Shown here one piece after another: positions 1-12,700 of a DNA stretch of 64,000 nt. The DNA is taken from assembly GCA_963969365.1 (NCBI GenBank), contig OZ017755.1:558001-622000 (forward strand), given 5' to 3'. This DNA is from Asterochloris sp. CNOR1 (taxonomy: Eukaryota > Chlorophyta > Trebouxiophyceae > Trebouxiales > Trebouxiaceae). The position numbers were made by a program, and so were the translations under genes. The first letter of the stretch is position 1, and each line of letters starts with the position of its first letter. The notes under the pieces are model-generated. The model had not been told where the DNA came from and did no database searches. It worked only from the letters and a program-made list of their open reading frames with translations.

Positions 1-524
1 TCAACGGTCAGTGGCCACAAAAAGCTCTTTGACCACCTGCCTTTAACATTATCATTAGACGGTCAACAACCATACCGGCAATCAGGCGCCGTCTCATCGC
101 TCTGGAGTGGCTTGGTCACTGTGCCGGAGCACAATGCTAGCCTATATCAAAAGAATGTTGAACAGCGGTGAGCTTTGCCATCCATCTGTTTCTGATGAGA
201 TGCCTGCACTGGTACACGTGCGCTGCTGTTGCACTGGTACTCATCAGGAAGAGCATTGCATGCAGGGCTCTGGCCGGGCACCTCAACAAAAACCAAGTCC
301 ACAGGCAGCCCATCTGCGCCTGCTACCATAGCTGACGTGCCCTGCCCAGTGGCTGCAGTGGTGAGTCCGAAGCAGCTCTGCCATGGTCCCCAGCCACCCA
401 ATTGTTCACATCACTGCATGACCTGCAAGGCCAGCCCATCCTTATTGCATGGTGGACTCTGCTGCATGGGCGGTCCCATCAGATGCCCAGCACAGACCAA
501 GCCCCCGGCGGGCATCCTGTGCAG
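1..524. other. No gene assigned (left edge)
   Basis: I see no exon I can support here. Short open frames exist on both strands but none shows a recognisable domain. The stretch ends in a good acceptor (GTGCAG, 521-524) in front of the first credible exon, so it is probably intron or the upstream part of the gene that follows. Confidence 0.4.
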
Positions 525-3500
525 GGTAGTGATACGGCCACAGTGGAGGCCTGGGCAGACGGCGGCCTGGTGACAGGGGCCTCCCTGTTCAGCGCTGTGT
601 TCCAGCAGCCTCAGATGCCCTTCTCTGGGGTCGAGTTCTGTGGGCCAGGCTACAAGGCGGTACTTGTTGTACCGAGGTGAGGCTTGTCTGAAGCAGCATG
701 GATGCTGCTTCAGGTGGACATATCTGCGGCATGCATGAGTCCTGCTGTTGCGCCGCCATGGCCGGCTAGCTCACCCTTTGAGCTCTGTGCTGTTGCTCAC
801 CAGATGCTTGTCTGCCACCAGATTGAAGCTGGCCTTGATGCAAGTCCACCTGATTTCATCACTGCTAGATTCACTGAGTCCTCACCTGCCACCTTGGGCT
901 GAAGATCACCTGCAAGCCAAAATGGTGCCCAGCTCTCCCCTGCACGGCATTGGACTGCACAGAATGGTGGAGTGTTGGCCAATTTGCAATACACCACTTG
1001 TGGCTTGCTCACCCCAGCTGGGCCGTTCTTGTCTTGGATTCAGTCTTGGTGTGCACCAGACCAAAGACAGCGCTCCCCAGGGGATTGTTGCTCAAGTGAC
1101 ACGTACAAGATGGTTCTGACATACTTCGAGCCTCAGGTGCCCTCCTCCACCAGGCTGAGCCCTCCTCCCTGCTGCACTGCAGGGAGCCACTTGTGGCTGA
1201 ACCCTCTGCAGCCGAGGCCTGCGCCGCGCTGGTCACCTTCCATGCGGGCAGGCGCGTGGAGGCCACCGCCCTGCAGTTGGACCCGACGGGCTTTGGGTTT
1301 CTGAGGGGCGTGATTGCGCTGGATGCTGCCACTCCCATGGCGGTGCTGCTGCAGTGCTGGAACCTGCAGAAGGTGGGCTGTGAGTAGTGATGCGTCGTGC
1401 TGACAAGAGAACTGCACAGCATGCTGCTTTTGTGCCCCCAGTAGAGACGCTGCAGATAAGGAGCTGAGAAAGAGTAAGCTCTACGCAAACAGGGGCTTGT
1501 GCTGACAAAGGGGGTTGCATGGGATGCGGCCCTGCCTGCTGCCACTGGCAGAGCTGAGAAAGAGCACAGAGTTCAGGAAGGTGAGCTGTGGTGGCGTGCA
1601 TGGAATGGCATACTGCAGCCGATGTGCCTGGGTGCCCCCCAACCCCTTGGTAGCACTGCTGCAGGCAAAATCCTTGGGCAGGCTAACATCACATTTGTGA
1701 AATTGAAGCTCCCGCTGACGGGCATCTTGCTCGTCAAATGGGGCACAGCATGTCGCTGCTGCTCAGTTTGCACCTTTTCCCAAAGGGGCAACGGTAGGTG
1801 TGCTCCGATACTAGCCGCAGGACAAGTGAAAGCACCCACAGGCTGAAGCTGGCACACAGCTTGCAGCCAGTTGCCTGAGCGACTGGCATGCCGTGCACGT
1901 CACTCACCTCTGTTCAACTGTGAGTACAAGCTGTGATTTGGCAAATGACATTGCGCCATGGCTGCACTGAGGAGCCAACACCTGTTTCACCTCAGCACAC
2001 AGGGTCAGCACCAGTCGACGCATAGCAGTGGTAGCGGCTGCTCTCAGGCATTGTTGCACAATCGCCTTAGCATCTTTTGCAGGCCCCCTTTGCGGCTGCA
2101 AGACTGACGCCTGCTTCAGGATGGGCAGTCAAGCAGTTCTGCTTGCTTGAGCAGCCCTCCTAGGAACCTGGCTGCAGGAGCTGGCCACAGCACAGGCGGC
2201 TGCATGCTGCCACCTGCTGGCAACGATGGCTGGCGATGCAGACTTCACAGCCAGCTTCCGGTCGCAGCTGGTGTGGCAGGAATGCCAGAAGCTACTGGTT
2301 GGGCAGCTGCTGTGGCAAGGCTGCCAGCGGCTACTGGTCCAGGATAGTGTTTGCGGGACCCAGATCAGCCGCGAGCTTGCAGGGCTTGTCAGGTGAGCTC
2401 CTGACCTCGCGCTTTGAGGCCTGCTTTCCCGTGCATAGAGCTGCACAACCATTCAGCTGAAGGCTCAGGTGGTCTGAATGTCTGGCATGTCCAAGTGACA
2501 GCCAGCTGCTTCACAGAGTCCGCCCGCCACCCTTTTGGCAGTAGGGGCACATTTAGCAGCTTTTATCTCAGTACAAGGAGATCTCTCCCGCTTCTGCATC
2601 AGCCAGTGATCATCTTACATGACGTCTGGAAAGCAACTCCCCTTGCTGCATTCATGTGCTGACCGCTCCTTTCATGGCTGTTCTTCTCCTGACGCCTACA
2701 GACTAGGTCGATGTGCATCTGGAAAACAGCACCTTGCCCCCTATAATCACCCTCAGGCACTCACGTTCTACTGTGCTGTGTGCCATGCAGTTTTCCCATT
2801 GCCAAGCAACCAGGGGAGCCAGCAGAGGTCGGCACCCTGCAGGAGTATGTGGCCTCCATGAGGCCAGGGCAACCCGGCAACTTCTACGAGGAGGGTCTCA
2901 ATGCCCTGCCCTGCTCGCAGAGCTGGGGGCTGCTGCGGTGGGGCTTCCAGGTGGGCTGAGCTGAGAGCTCTAATGTGGTGTCTGACTGAAGCTGAAAAGC
3001 TGAAGAGGGATGCATGGCAGGCTGGGTCTGCTCACAGAGGTGCTGCCACGGGGCCTGTGGACGCGCTCAAGTGAGGGGAGAGGGGTGTGACTGGAGCTGG
3101 AAGTGTGTTGAGGAGGGACAGCTCGGCCGCATTGCGATGTGTCCTGATGTGATGTTCCTGCTCTGTGACCAGCACTGTAGGCTGCTGCCCTGCCCTACGA
3201 GCTTCAGATGGGCATGGTCGTGCCCCCTTATCCTCTGCTCAGCTTCACAGTTTGACTGCATGGCAACACCCAAAGTTTTCGTGTCAGATGGCCTCACCAA
3301 GATGGCCTCACCAAAGGCCCCAAGGCCCAGTCTCGCAGTGTGTCCACTTTGGCTGGGCACCCCATCCTGGCACAGGGCCATGCCTACAATAAGCTGGGAT
3401 CCCTGCTGCCAGGGTCTGAGGGCTGACTGCATGCCTGTGTGTGATGCTGGCAGGCCATGGCCAACATGTGTGTTGATGGCTTTGTCCATAGCCGGGCTCA

Positions 3501-6320
3501 CATCATGCCTGATGTCTCAAAGCCCTGCAGCAATTGCAGGCGGCAGGGCTTTCGTGCTGACCGTCCGTGCCCTTCCTGAAGTCACAGGAGTGCCCTGCTG
3601 CACAGTCCCACATCCCCAGCGTAAAGCACTAGCGCTCTGCACTGCGCCCTCAGCAGTGGCCACCTGTTGATCCCTGCATGTCTGCAGGAGGTGGCATAGG
3701 CACGCTCTGCTGCACACTCCAGACACGCCCTGGTGTACCACACCTGAGCTCTACTGCAACCCCAGCAGTGCATACCTTTTGCTGTATGCAGGTGGTCGAC
3801 CTGCAGCCACGCGCCATCAACAAAGCCGTCCTGGAATTGGAGGAGGTCGTGGGACATCGCTTCATCAATGTCGACAGCCCAGAGGCAAGCAGCTTCTGCT
3901 TGAGCGCATCATGTTTAGGATGTTCACGGTTGTCAGCCCAGCTGCCAGATCTAGGGAGGGCATGTGGGTACCCTGATCTGCTGGTGACAGTATGGTGCAG
4001 GCTTTGCAGCAGCTAACTCAGGTAACACTCTCAGGTGGCCATGGGAGCTTTTGTTCACTGCACCAGGCTTGCAGGAGGTTGAGCCCTTGCAGCCCTCAAG
4101 ATGATTGGGCAGTCACCACTGTGCCTGCGGCTGACTTCAAAGGCTATTCGCCTGCCTGATGAGCCATCTGCACCCTTTACATGGCGCTCTCCCTTTGCTT
4201 TGGCAGGTCATGACATTTGCTCTTTGCCTCTGCAGGTTGCTGCTATACTGCAGTGGCCGGGCAAACACTCTGTGGTGTGGCCATTCAGCTGCTCTGACAA
4301 CTGCGAAATGCCCGCCGATGAGGATCATGAGGCTGCGCAGCCCAAGGTGCCTGCACTGGAGGCAGCGGCGGCATCCAGTGGTGCCGCAGTGGGTGTGCTT
4401 GTCCCCAGGCAGCCTGCAGTCAGGCTGAGGACAGAGCAGCCTGCAGCAGGCTTGCTCTCTCCCGAACAGGCTGCAGGAGGCCAGAAGGCAGCGCAGCCTG
4501 CAGCAGGCAACCAGGCACCAAAGCTTGCAGCGGGCCTGACGATGGAGCCAGTCTCGCGCACCTTGGCATGGCCAGCCTCTGCCGCTGGCCTTGCCAAGGT
4601 GCGCACAGCTTCGCGGTCTTGCCTGCTGCAGCCATTCATCTCAGCTGTGTCCACAGCATTCAGCATGGCTATCTGAGATCATATTGCCTTGGCTTCCAAT
4701 TTGCAGAGTTGTCCAGGCACAGTATGCTCAGGAACTGCCTTCACGCTGGCCGGAGCCTGCTGCAGCTGTAAGGGCACTGCAGCAGACTGCGCAGAACGGC
4801 TGACACCTGATGCGGGATGCATGCCTGCAGGAGAACCTGCCGCTGAGATCGGCTTCCAAGACGCAGCCACTCAGCAATGCTGCCAAGCTGCCCCACCACG
4901 GCCCGGCGGCTGAATCAGCTAAGGTGAACGTGATGGTGAGCCCATGCTGTCAGCCACCTTGCAGGCACTTTGTGCTGTGTAGAGCTTTTGTGCATGCAAT
5001 CCCAGCTAACAATTGTTATAGTCGCCTGCAATGTGCTGGTTGAGGCTCAGTCTGACTTTGCCTTGGCTGCACTTCGCTGGCCTCAGCCGCATGTGCATGA
5101 GCAGTTTACTGACTGGCCCCTGGGCCACAGCACACCATTGCTTGACTGACCTCAGCCTCACAAACTTCTTGGTATGTGCAGGAGCGACAGAGTGCTGCAA
5201 AAATCAGCCACATGTGGCAGAACGCGACGTCTGAGGCTGCAACCATCAACTGTGACAACCACATGCAAGCAACCTCCCTGGTGCGGATTGTTGAGCGTTG
5301 ACGGCAGGCCCCTGGTCTTCTGCATCACAGCACGCTCCCTGCGGCCAGAAATATGACCTGCAAAGGTCTAATGAAGCGGCATCAATGCTTGCAACGTGGG
5401 TCAGCAAGGCCTACATGGTGTCGCTGCAGTTTGCAAATAAGTCTGTCCACAGCAATGAAGCAGACGGTACCCTCCTGCCTGCAGGTGGGGTTGCCCTCCG
5501 AGGAGCAGCAGGCAGCTGAGGGGCCTGTGTTGGCTCACAAGGCAGCAGGTCCAGGCACCGCCCATGACTCAGCGCCGATCCTTGCTAAAGACTCAAACTC
5601 CCTCAGGGCTGAGCGCCAGGCTGCCAAGCTCCAGGCTGAGCAGGGGCTGGCAGCGCTGCAGGCCACGCTCCAGCAGCTGGAGGACACCCGCCAGCTGGAG
5701 GCAGTAGCCCTGCAGCGCAACCTGCCGCTGCGGGCTGCAGCCCTGCAGGCTTCCCACCGCCAGCTGCATCAGCAGGTCGCGCTGCAGCGCCTGCGCCACC
5801 AGGAGGCCCGCTACGCAGAGCTCTGTGCCCGGCACAGGCTGGCCCTGGCAGAGGGGACCAAGGGCAGGCACCCGGCCCTCGCAGGCGAGCAGCCCCACTT
5901 CACGCCTCCTGGGCACTACAGCAAGCAGGCCCCACGCTTTGGCGCTGCTGCCCGGAAGGTCTGGCAGGAGCTGCCACAGGGCATCGCCGGCCATCCTTGC
6001 ATCGCCCACAGAGCCAAATTGCTGACCCAGGGGCCCAGCAACCGATGCAAGCCTGCAGGGCACAACGGCATCTTGCTCAAGTCCAGGTTCTGGCCTGGCC
6101 CAGCTGCAGCTGTGAGGCCCCACCCAGCAGGCAGCATGGCCCCTAGCTGCGCCACCAGTGCAGGAGGCGCGCAGGCGCCAGTCCCTGCCACTCACAGGCT
6201 GCCAGCTCAGCCACGCACCATCTCAGAGCGGCCCAGTCGAGTCAGCACGCGGACGTGCAGCAGCAGCCAGTCCCCGTGGCTGACAGCATTCTGCAGCACG
6301 AGGACCAAGCGCGTGCAGAG
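525..6320 (+). CDS. Unrecognised multi-exon gene with coiled-coil C-terminal half
   Basis: I do not recognise this protein. Seven exons join in consistent phase with GT or GC donors and AG acceptors: 525-676, 1183-1372, 2178-2392, 2791-2950, 3792-3884, 4236-4598 and 5485-6320. Together they give about 669 codons without a stop. The first two exons read like beta-sandwich sequence (GPGYKAVLVV; GFGFLRGVIALDA). The next three are helical (FRSQLVWQECQKLL; NKAVLELEEVVGHRF). The sixth is Ala/Pro/Gln-rich with repeated QPAAG or EQAAGG motifs. The seventh (836 nt) is strongly heptad-like (LRAERQAAKLQAEQGLAALQ) and then becomes basic and Pro-rich. The donor after exon 5 is GC (CCAGAG followed by gcaagc). 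The start is not seen and may lie left of the window. The 3' end is uncertain: exon 7 ends in phase 2, and a following exon near 6611 would read to a stop soon after. That it is a real gene rests on the phase agreement; the function is unknown. Confidence 0.55.
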
Positions 6321-7329
6321 GTGAGGCCCCAGTCGTGCACTGCTGCTACTGCTGCCACCGTTCACGCAGGATGTTGCACATCGCCCTCCAGAGGACGTCC
6401 ATCAATTGGCCACTTGCAGCTGCGCTGACAAGGCATCTCAGGAGCACCGCGCCCCTGCCCTGGCATGTGAAAGTCAGGTCTGGACCTAAGGGCCTGCTCT
6501 CATGCTGCCTGCTGCCCAGCCACCTGCATGCCATGAGTGCAGCCTGGTCATCTGCCTGGGAATGGCAACATGGAGGGCCGGGCTGAAAGCTGTCTGCTCT
6601 TTGCTGCAGACTTCTTCACCAAGCATCACCAAGAGAGCTTCAAGGGCTTTCCAAACTGCGTTCAACTTCAAGAAAGCCGCCAAAGCTGCACCCCCAGGGC
6701 GGACCGCCAGCACTTGCATGAGGTAGCTAGTCACACCATCCTCAAGGCTGTCTGTCTGGCATGGCGTCCAATGACCCTCGCAGTGCATCTTGTGGCCGTC
6801 TCAGGGTGACACACCTGAAGGCTGCTCCCATGTCCTGCCTGCCAGCGTATGTGTGCTGCGCCTCAGTAAGGCCATTGCATGCTGCCACAGCACATGGCAC
6901 CCAGACGCTTCAATCCTGAGTGAACTCTGAAACACAGCAGGCGGTGGTGTTCTCTGCATTAGTACAAGCTTCTGCTGTGCTGCTGTTGCACTGCAGGGCC
7001 AGGGTGGCATGGTAGCGGCTGCTGCCTCCGCCAGCAGTGCACATCAGCCCCTCAAGGTTGAGCTCTCTGCATCAGCTACAGAGGCCTGCTGCTCCCGCAA
7101 GTCTGGTAAGAAGTCAGTCTTCAGGCGCCTGACGCCCAAGTGCCTGGAGAGCTGCCTGCCCATAGCGCCAGCACCTGCTGCCAAGACGCCGAGTCCCCAG
7201 GTGGGCAGCCCAAACTTCTGCTGCCATGCTGCCTGGCAGCGTTGTGCGGTTTGTATATTGTCCATCTCCATGGCACAGCATTGTGCACACAATGGCAGCA
7301 AGTATGCCTGGGGCTGGGTGAGCGATGCA

Positions 7330-7790
7330 CCTTTGTGGCTGCACATAGCAGGCAGCATGGCTGCCTGGCACAGGGCGTGGGGCTGTGGGTTGTATCCACA
7401 TGGCTGCAGGGCTGGCCTGCATGCCCTGCCCGACAGACAGCCGAGGTTGTTGGCACCTGCATGGCTGCAAGTTGGCCTGCATGCCCAATCTGATAGCAGG
7501 GGTGGGATTGAAGCATGGCTCTGCCAGGGAGCAGCACTGGCCTGCACGCCCTGCCTGTACAGACACCTGGGGACATGAGAAACAGCATGGCTGCATGTGT
7601 GGAGGCGTCATTGACCAGCATGCCCACCTGACAGGGGGGTGGGGCTTGCGGGATGCACCTGCATGGCTCGGCAAAGGGGCAGCGCTGGCCTGCATGCCCC
7701 GCCTGAACAAACACCTGAGGGCATATGCACCTGTTTGGCTGCACATGGAGGCATCCTTGGCCTGCACGCCCATCCCTAGTTGCAGCCCTG
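7330..7790. repeat. Degenerate minisatellite-like repeats
   Basis: Imperfect units of about 50-80 bp recur at least five times. Each carries a core close to catggctgcannggctgg followed by cctgcatgccc. The units differ in spacing and have many substitutions. They create spurious long minus-strand open frames with repeated Cys/His/Gly patterns. Confidence 0.7.
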
Positions 7791-8065
7791 ACTGATTCTG
7801 CAGGCCCTGCCAAAGCCCCCCATGTTGGTGCCTGCACCAAAGCGCTGCACAGGCGCCTCAGGCGCTAGCAGCAGGCCACAGGGGAGGCCAGGCTCTCAGC
7901 GCAGGCCCACCTCTGGCATTGTTGCACCGCCTCGTTCTAGGCGCACGGTGCATCGCCCACTGTTTCACGTCCCAGGGGTACAAACATGTACTTTTAGCTT
8001 CATACAATGTACCGCAATAGGTGGCTGGGAACAGGCCCCTGTCGCCAGCAGTGCGTGCAGGGAAA

Positions 8066-8142
8066 TACACAGCCATGCGCATTGGCATGGCCATGTGAGA
8101 CAGTGGCCATGTGCATTGGCATGGCCATGTGAGATGGTGGCT
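8066..8142. repeat. Two-copy tandem repeat of about 35 bp
   Basis: The core gcattggcatggccatgtga occurs twice in succession (about 8078-8098 and 8112-8132), in each case after a ccatg-containing stretch. It lies between putative exons. No function is apparent. Confidence 0.7.
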
Positions 8143-9732
8143 GCTTGTGCAAACATGTCTCTGGGTGCTCTTCCAGCCTGTGTTGCTACCTGTGTGGTGT
8201 TGCTTCCATAAGGACCACTGGGCTGCCTGCCTAGCAGAAGGCAGCTGCTGCTGGGTTGCTGCTCCCAAGATTCTGTGCTCCACATGGTGCAGGGAAGCCA
8301 AATTCCCTACTTTGTTGCATGCAGGCTGCTTGCAACCGTTTCTTGCTGTGCCTGCAGGCACACCACCTTGCAGATAACACTGGTACCGGTCAGGGCACTG
8401 GGAGCAGCTACAACCAGAACACTGGCAACACAAGCTACCAGCAGGTTGGTCATTGGCCATTTTGTTGTACAGCACCTGGCCCCAATAGTTGTACCACCGC
8501 CCAAAACTTCACCATTGCACCAATTTTGACCGAGCTGCCTCAGCCATTTACTATGGCTGCTGCAGGGCGGCAATCAGGGTGCTGTGACAGGCACTGGAGG
8601 CAGTGGTCTGGGTGGTGGCCAGCAGGTGTGTTTGGCAGGCCATGCTTTTTCCTGGAGCTGCCTGCCTGCTTCTGGCAAGGCAGGATGGAGTAAAGCACAT
8701 CACTTTTCACTGATTCATGCTGCAGGCTGCGACTGCAGGCTGCAACTTTGGGCGCTTGAACCGCATCCAGCTCCCAGATGGGACATGGTGAGAGTAGCTG
8801 CTTAGCAGTACTGCTTCTGCTTGGAAATGGACCATTAGCCTATGTCTGCTGCAGGCCCAGTTGGCAACATCCACCCTGTCCAGATTGTCTCTTGCACTGC
8901 TGTTTGATGTCAGCGGTTCTGACATGGCCCCTCTGGCTGCTGCAGGCAACTACTGCCATTTTCCACACCGCCTTAAGCATTTATGGCTAAGAGCCAGCTG
9001 AGGTCCACACTTGATGTTGTGCCGTTGAGGATTCTGTGCATATCTAGCCAAGACAACTGAGCTTAGAGATATGATTCCAGCTGTACAGAACACAGAATGT
9101 AGCGACCCATCATGATCTGAAAGACTGTCTGGTACATTGAAGCAGCTGCAGGTCAAGGGAGACCTTGGCATGCTACATAGGCTGACTGGCATCGCTGTTG
9201 CATACGGCAAAGTGTGCCTCGTCATTGAGACATGAACTGGGGGCAAGCTGGATGAGGTACTCACTGCACCACCAAATTCGAAAACCACTCCCCAAGACAA
9301 CAAATGCGGCCATAGTGCATAGCTACAAGGGAGGAAAGTGTCATGCACATCCTCCTGCTGGAAGGATTGATCCAGCAGGAACTTGACAGACTGCCAGGGC
9401 TGTATCAGCCTGAGCCCACCCGTGGACCTTGCCATGATATTAGTGAACAGGACACACAGGCACCAGCCTGGGCAGTCTTGCAAGTGGCGCTGGGACATGA
9501 CATTGCTGTCCACACCCACAGCAGATGGACCAGGTGGGCCAGAATCTGGTTCATTGTTTACCTTTTTACCTGCCTATGCATGGGCTGCAACAAAGCAGTT
9601 GATCCCGTGCATGGGAGCAGGCTGATGAGCTTGGCTGATGTGTCAGCGACACTGGCCAAGGCAAGGCCGGGCATGGGGAGTAGAGCATGGCAGGGTGTGA
9701 CATGACCGACTAGGTCTAGTATCGGGAACATC

Positions 9733-12700
9733 ATGTTGGCCCAGAAGCGCAAGGAGCCGGAGCCTCCTGAGGGCCAGACAGATCCCACTCATGTACTTCA
9801 GATCAAGCCCCTGGGAGCAGGCCAAGAAGTTGGGCGATCCTGCATCATTGTCAAGTACTTGTGAGTATTGCAGAGAGTGACGTGCATTGCTCATAATGCA
9901 GGCTTTTTCTGACTCTCCACAGCTTGCTCATACTCCTTCCTCTACATTACTCACCTGCAGAGGGGTGTGCTCTTGCAGGTTGCTGTTCCTGTGTTGCAGC
10001 TTTACCAGCATTGCTGCATCCTCTGCAGTGCCGTGACTGCTGCTTGCCGCCCTCTTGCACCCTTGACCTGCTATGCAAACCACTGTGCTGAGGTGCCAGG
10101 GGCAAGACCATCATGCTGGACTGCGGCATTCACCCTGGCTTTGCCAATGAGGCCTCCCTGCCCTACCTGGACGACATCGATCTGGACGAAGTTGATGTCA
10201 TGCTGGTGACGCACTTCCACCTGGACCACTCGGCCGCTGTGCCTTTTGTGGTTGGCAGGACCCCCTTCAAGGTGGGGTCTGCCTGTCTGACACCGCCACC
10301 TCCCATACAGCGCGCTTGGCTGGCCCGTGTGCTGCAATGTGCATGCCTGCAATCGAGCCAATCTGGTGCTGGCCACACACATTCAGCTGGACCCCTTAGC
10401 TGCTGTTGTTACTTGAACATGAGGTTGCCCGCCTGCATGGTCACAGGCTGGGTCCCCGGGGTGACCAGCTCACAGGCAGAACCACTGCAAGCAGCTACCT
10501 GCCTGCATGCGAACACCCATGCACCTGCTGCTCAGAGCACACCAATTGAGGATGGACAAGCCCCACGCCTGTGCACTGCTTGCACGTCAGCTCCCTGGCG
10601 CTGAGGTCACACGCTGCCGATCAATGCTGCAGATGCCATGATTTCAAAATCGCGACCTCACTTGTCCTGCAGAGGCGCACTAGGATGTCCCCCAGTGCCA
10701 TCATTGACACCTCCTCACCAGGACCCCAATGTACACACCAACAAGGCTGCCTGCTGTGTCCTGCAGGGGCGCATCCTGATGACTCACCCCACCAAGGCTA
10801 TCATCGGCACCCTGCTCAAGGACTTTGTCAAAATCAGCAGCGGGCGGGCTCAGCAGGGTGGGCAGCAGGTGCGCGACTTACTCCGGGCGTTCAGTCCAGG
10901 GGCATGCTCTGGCGCTTGTGACTGTGAAGACCTCGCTGTGCTCAGCCACTCCTCCAAGAGTGGCAGCACATCACAACACATGCAGCACACCTGCTGTTGT
11001 GAGGCAACTTGACCCCTGGCCGGTGCGGGACATCCTGGCAACACTGATGCACGCTCAGGGAGGCAGCCTGCAAGGCTTGCTCTCAATCAAGTGCAACTGA
11101 TGCAGGGGCTCTACTCAGACAAGGATCTGGCGAAAGCTCTGGAGTTGACAGAGGTCATTGACTTCCATCAGACGCTGGACATTGATGGCATCAAGGCAAG
11201 CCCAGTGCTGCCCTCTGGAGTTCCTGCGCCCCTTGCCTGTGAAATCTCTGGCACTGCGCATATGTATGCACTGTTGTAGTGACAGGACAGGTGCAGCTGT
11301 ACCGCTGCTCAAAGCACACAGGAGGACAAATGGGCTGAGCTGGCCACATTTCATGGCTAAGCTGGGCAGTCACTAAATGTTAACTACTAAATCGTGGCCA
11401 GGGTGCCCCATTGTCCTGCTGTGTCTTTCAAGCAGCGGCACAGCTGTACCTGTCCCGTCTGGACAACCAGCAATTGTACACAGGTGCACAGCTTTTGAGC
11501 TCAGTATCACCGCCTGAGGCCACATGGCAGGCTGCCAGCAACCACAGCAGTGCTAGTGCAGATCACAGCCTATCGCGCCGGACATGTGCTGGGGGCCTGC
11601 ATGTTCATGATCGAGATAGCTGGAGCTCGTGTGCTGTACACTGGGGACTACAGCCGCCTGGCAGACCGCCACTTGTCCCCTGCCGACCTGCCAGAGGTGC
11701 AGCCTGACGTTGGTGAGGCTGCAAGATAGATGTGAACAAAATGAGAGACCCTCACTGTGTATCTGCACACAGCACTTGACTGCCATGGTTGCTGCGGCCT
11801 GCCAAAGGTGCAGCCGGATGTTAATGGGGTACAGGCAGCCACTGCGGCTGGCACAGGCTGCAGAACCTGCAGGATATAGGTGCTGCCTGCAGCATTACAG
11901 CAGGCCATGTCTGCATGAGCATGCCGCCATCAACATGCTTTGCCCTGACTTCAGTCATTGTGGAGTCAACCTACGGCGTCTCCAGCCACTCGCCCCGAGA
12001 GGAGCGCGAAGCCCTTTTCATAACCCAGGTCAAGCGTGTGCTATTGCGCGGCGGGCGCCTGCTGCTGCCTGTGGTGGCACTGGGACGAGCACAGGTCAGC
12101 CTGCCCTGCTTAAAGGTTGATCTCAGGCTGCCTGTGCTGCAAAGCACCTGCTGGTGCTTAAGGGGCATGCACAAGTGACCATGCAAGGCACTCCAGGAGC
12201 TTCTGGCTGTCTGTGCTGCCAGGCCTTCACAGTTGTCATGTGCTGTGAAGACACCATGCGCAATGTCGATTGGTGCTGCCAGTATGAGCATGGTGGCTTC
12301 TTGAGCTGGGCACCCAGGGCTGCTTTCAGGCTGTACTCATGCTTTCTAGCAGGTCTTTGTGGCTGTGGGATGCTGCTATGGAGCACTGTGGGCATCATGC
12401 AGCGCCCTTAGTCTCTTTGACGGACAAGAAGGCCCAATGAGCCTGCATGCACGAGACACTTCCATGCAGGGCAGCCGCTGCAGCATGTGATGCTGGTCAC
12501 TCGCCTGCAGGATCTGTGCTGCAGAGCCTGGTGGAGTGATGCACTCCCACTGCCTGCTGCACAGCGGCCCCAGTGCCCAAAAACAAAAACAAAAACAAAA
12601 ACAAAACAATTTTGTGCCTGCAGGAACTGCTGCTGATCCTGGAGGAGTGCTGGGCATCCGACCCCCTGCTGCACGGCGTGCCCATCTACCAGGCCAGCGG

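Larger units (their letters stand above)
6321..9732 (+). other. Possible further exons; gene assignment unclear
   Basis: Several stretches look exon-like on the plus strand: 6611-6722, 6999-7200 (Ala/Ser-rich then basic, FRRLTPKCLE), 7804-7975 (basic, Arg/Pro-rich, PRSRRTVHRP), 8360-8445 and 8568-8623 (Gly/Asn/Gln/Thr-rich) and 8727-8789 (GCNFGRLNRIQLPDG). Each is flanked by plausible splice sites, but I could not join them into one phase-consistent frame. They may be the 3' part of the preceding gene, a separate low-complexity gene, or chance. From about 8960 to 9732 I see no coding signal apart from a long antisense open frame that I reject. Confidence 0.3.

Noticed and set aside
7114-7840. 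Overlapping minus-strand open frames of 219 and 239 codons with repeated Cys/Gly/His motifs
   Set aside because: They are produced by the degenerate tandem repeats in this stretch. Two frames are open over the same bases, there are no domain-like features, and plausible plus-strand exons overlap them.
8950-9519. 189-codon minus-strand open frame
   Set aside because: The composition (many Ser, Cys, Leu, His) looks like translated non-coding DNA, no homology is recognised, and no splice structure supports it.
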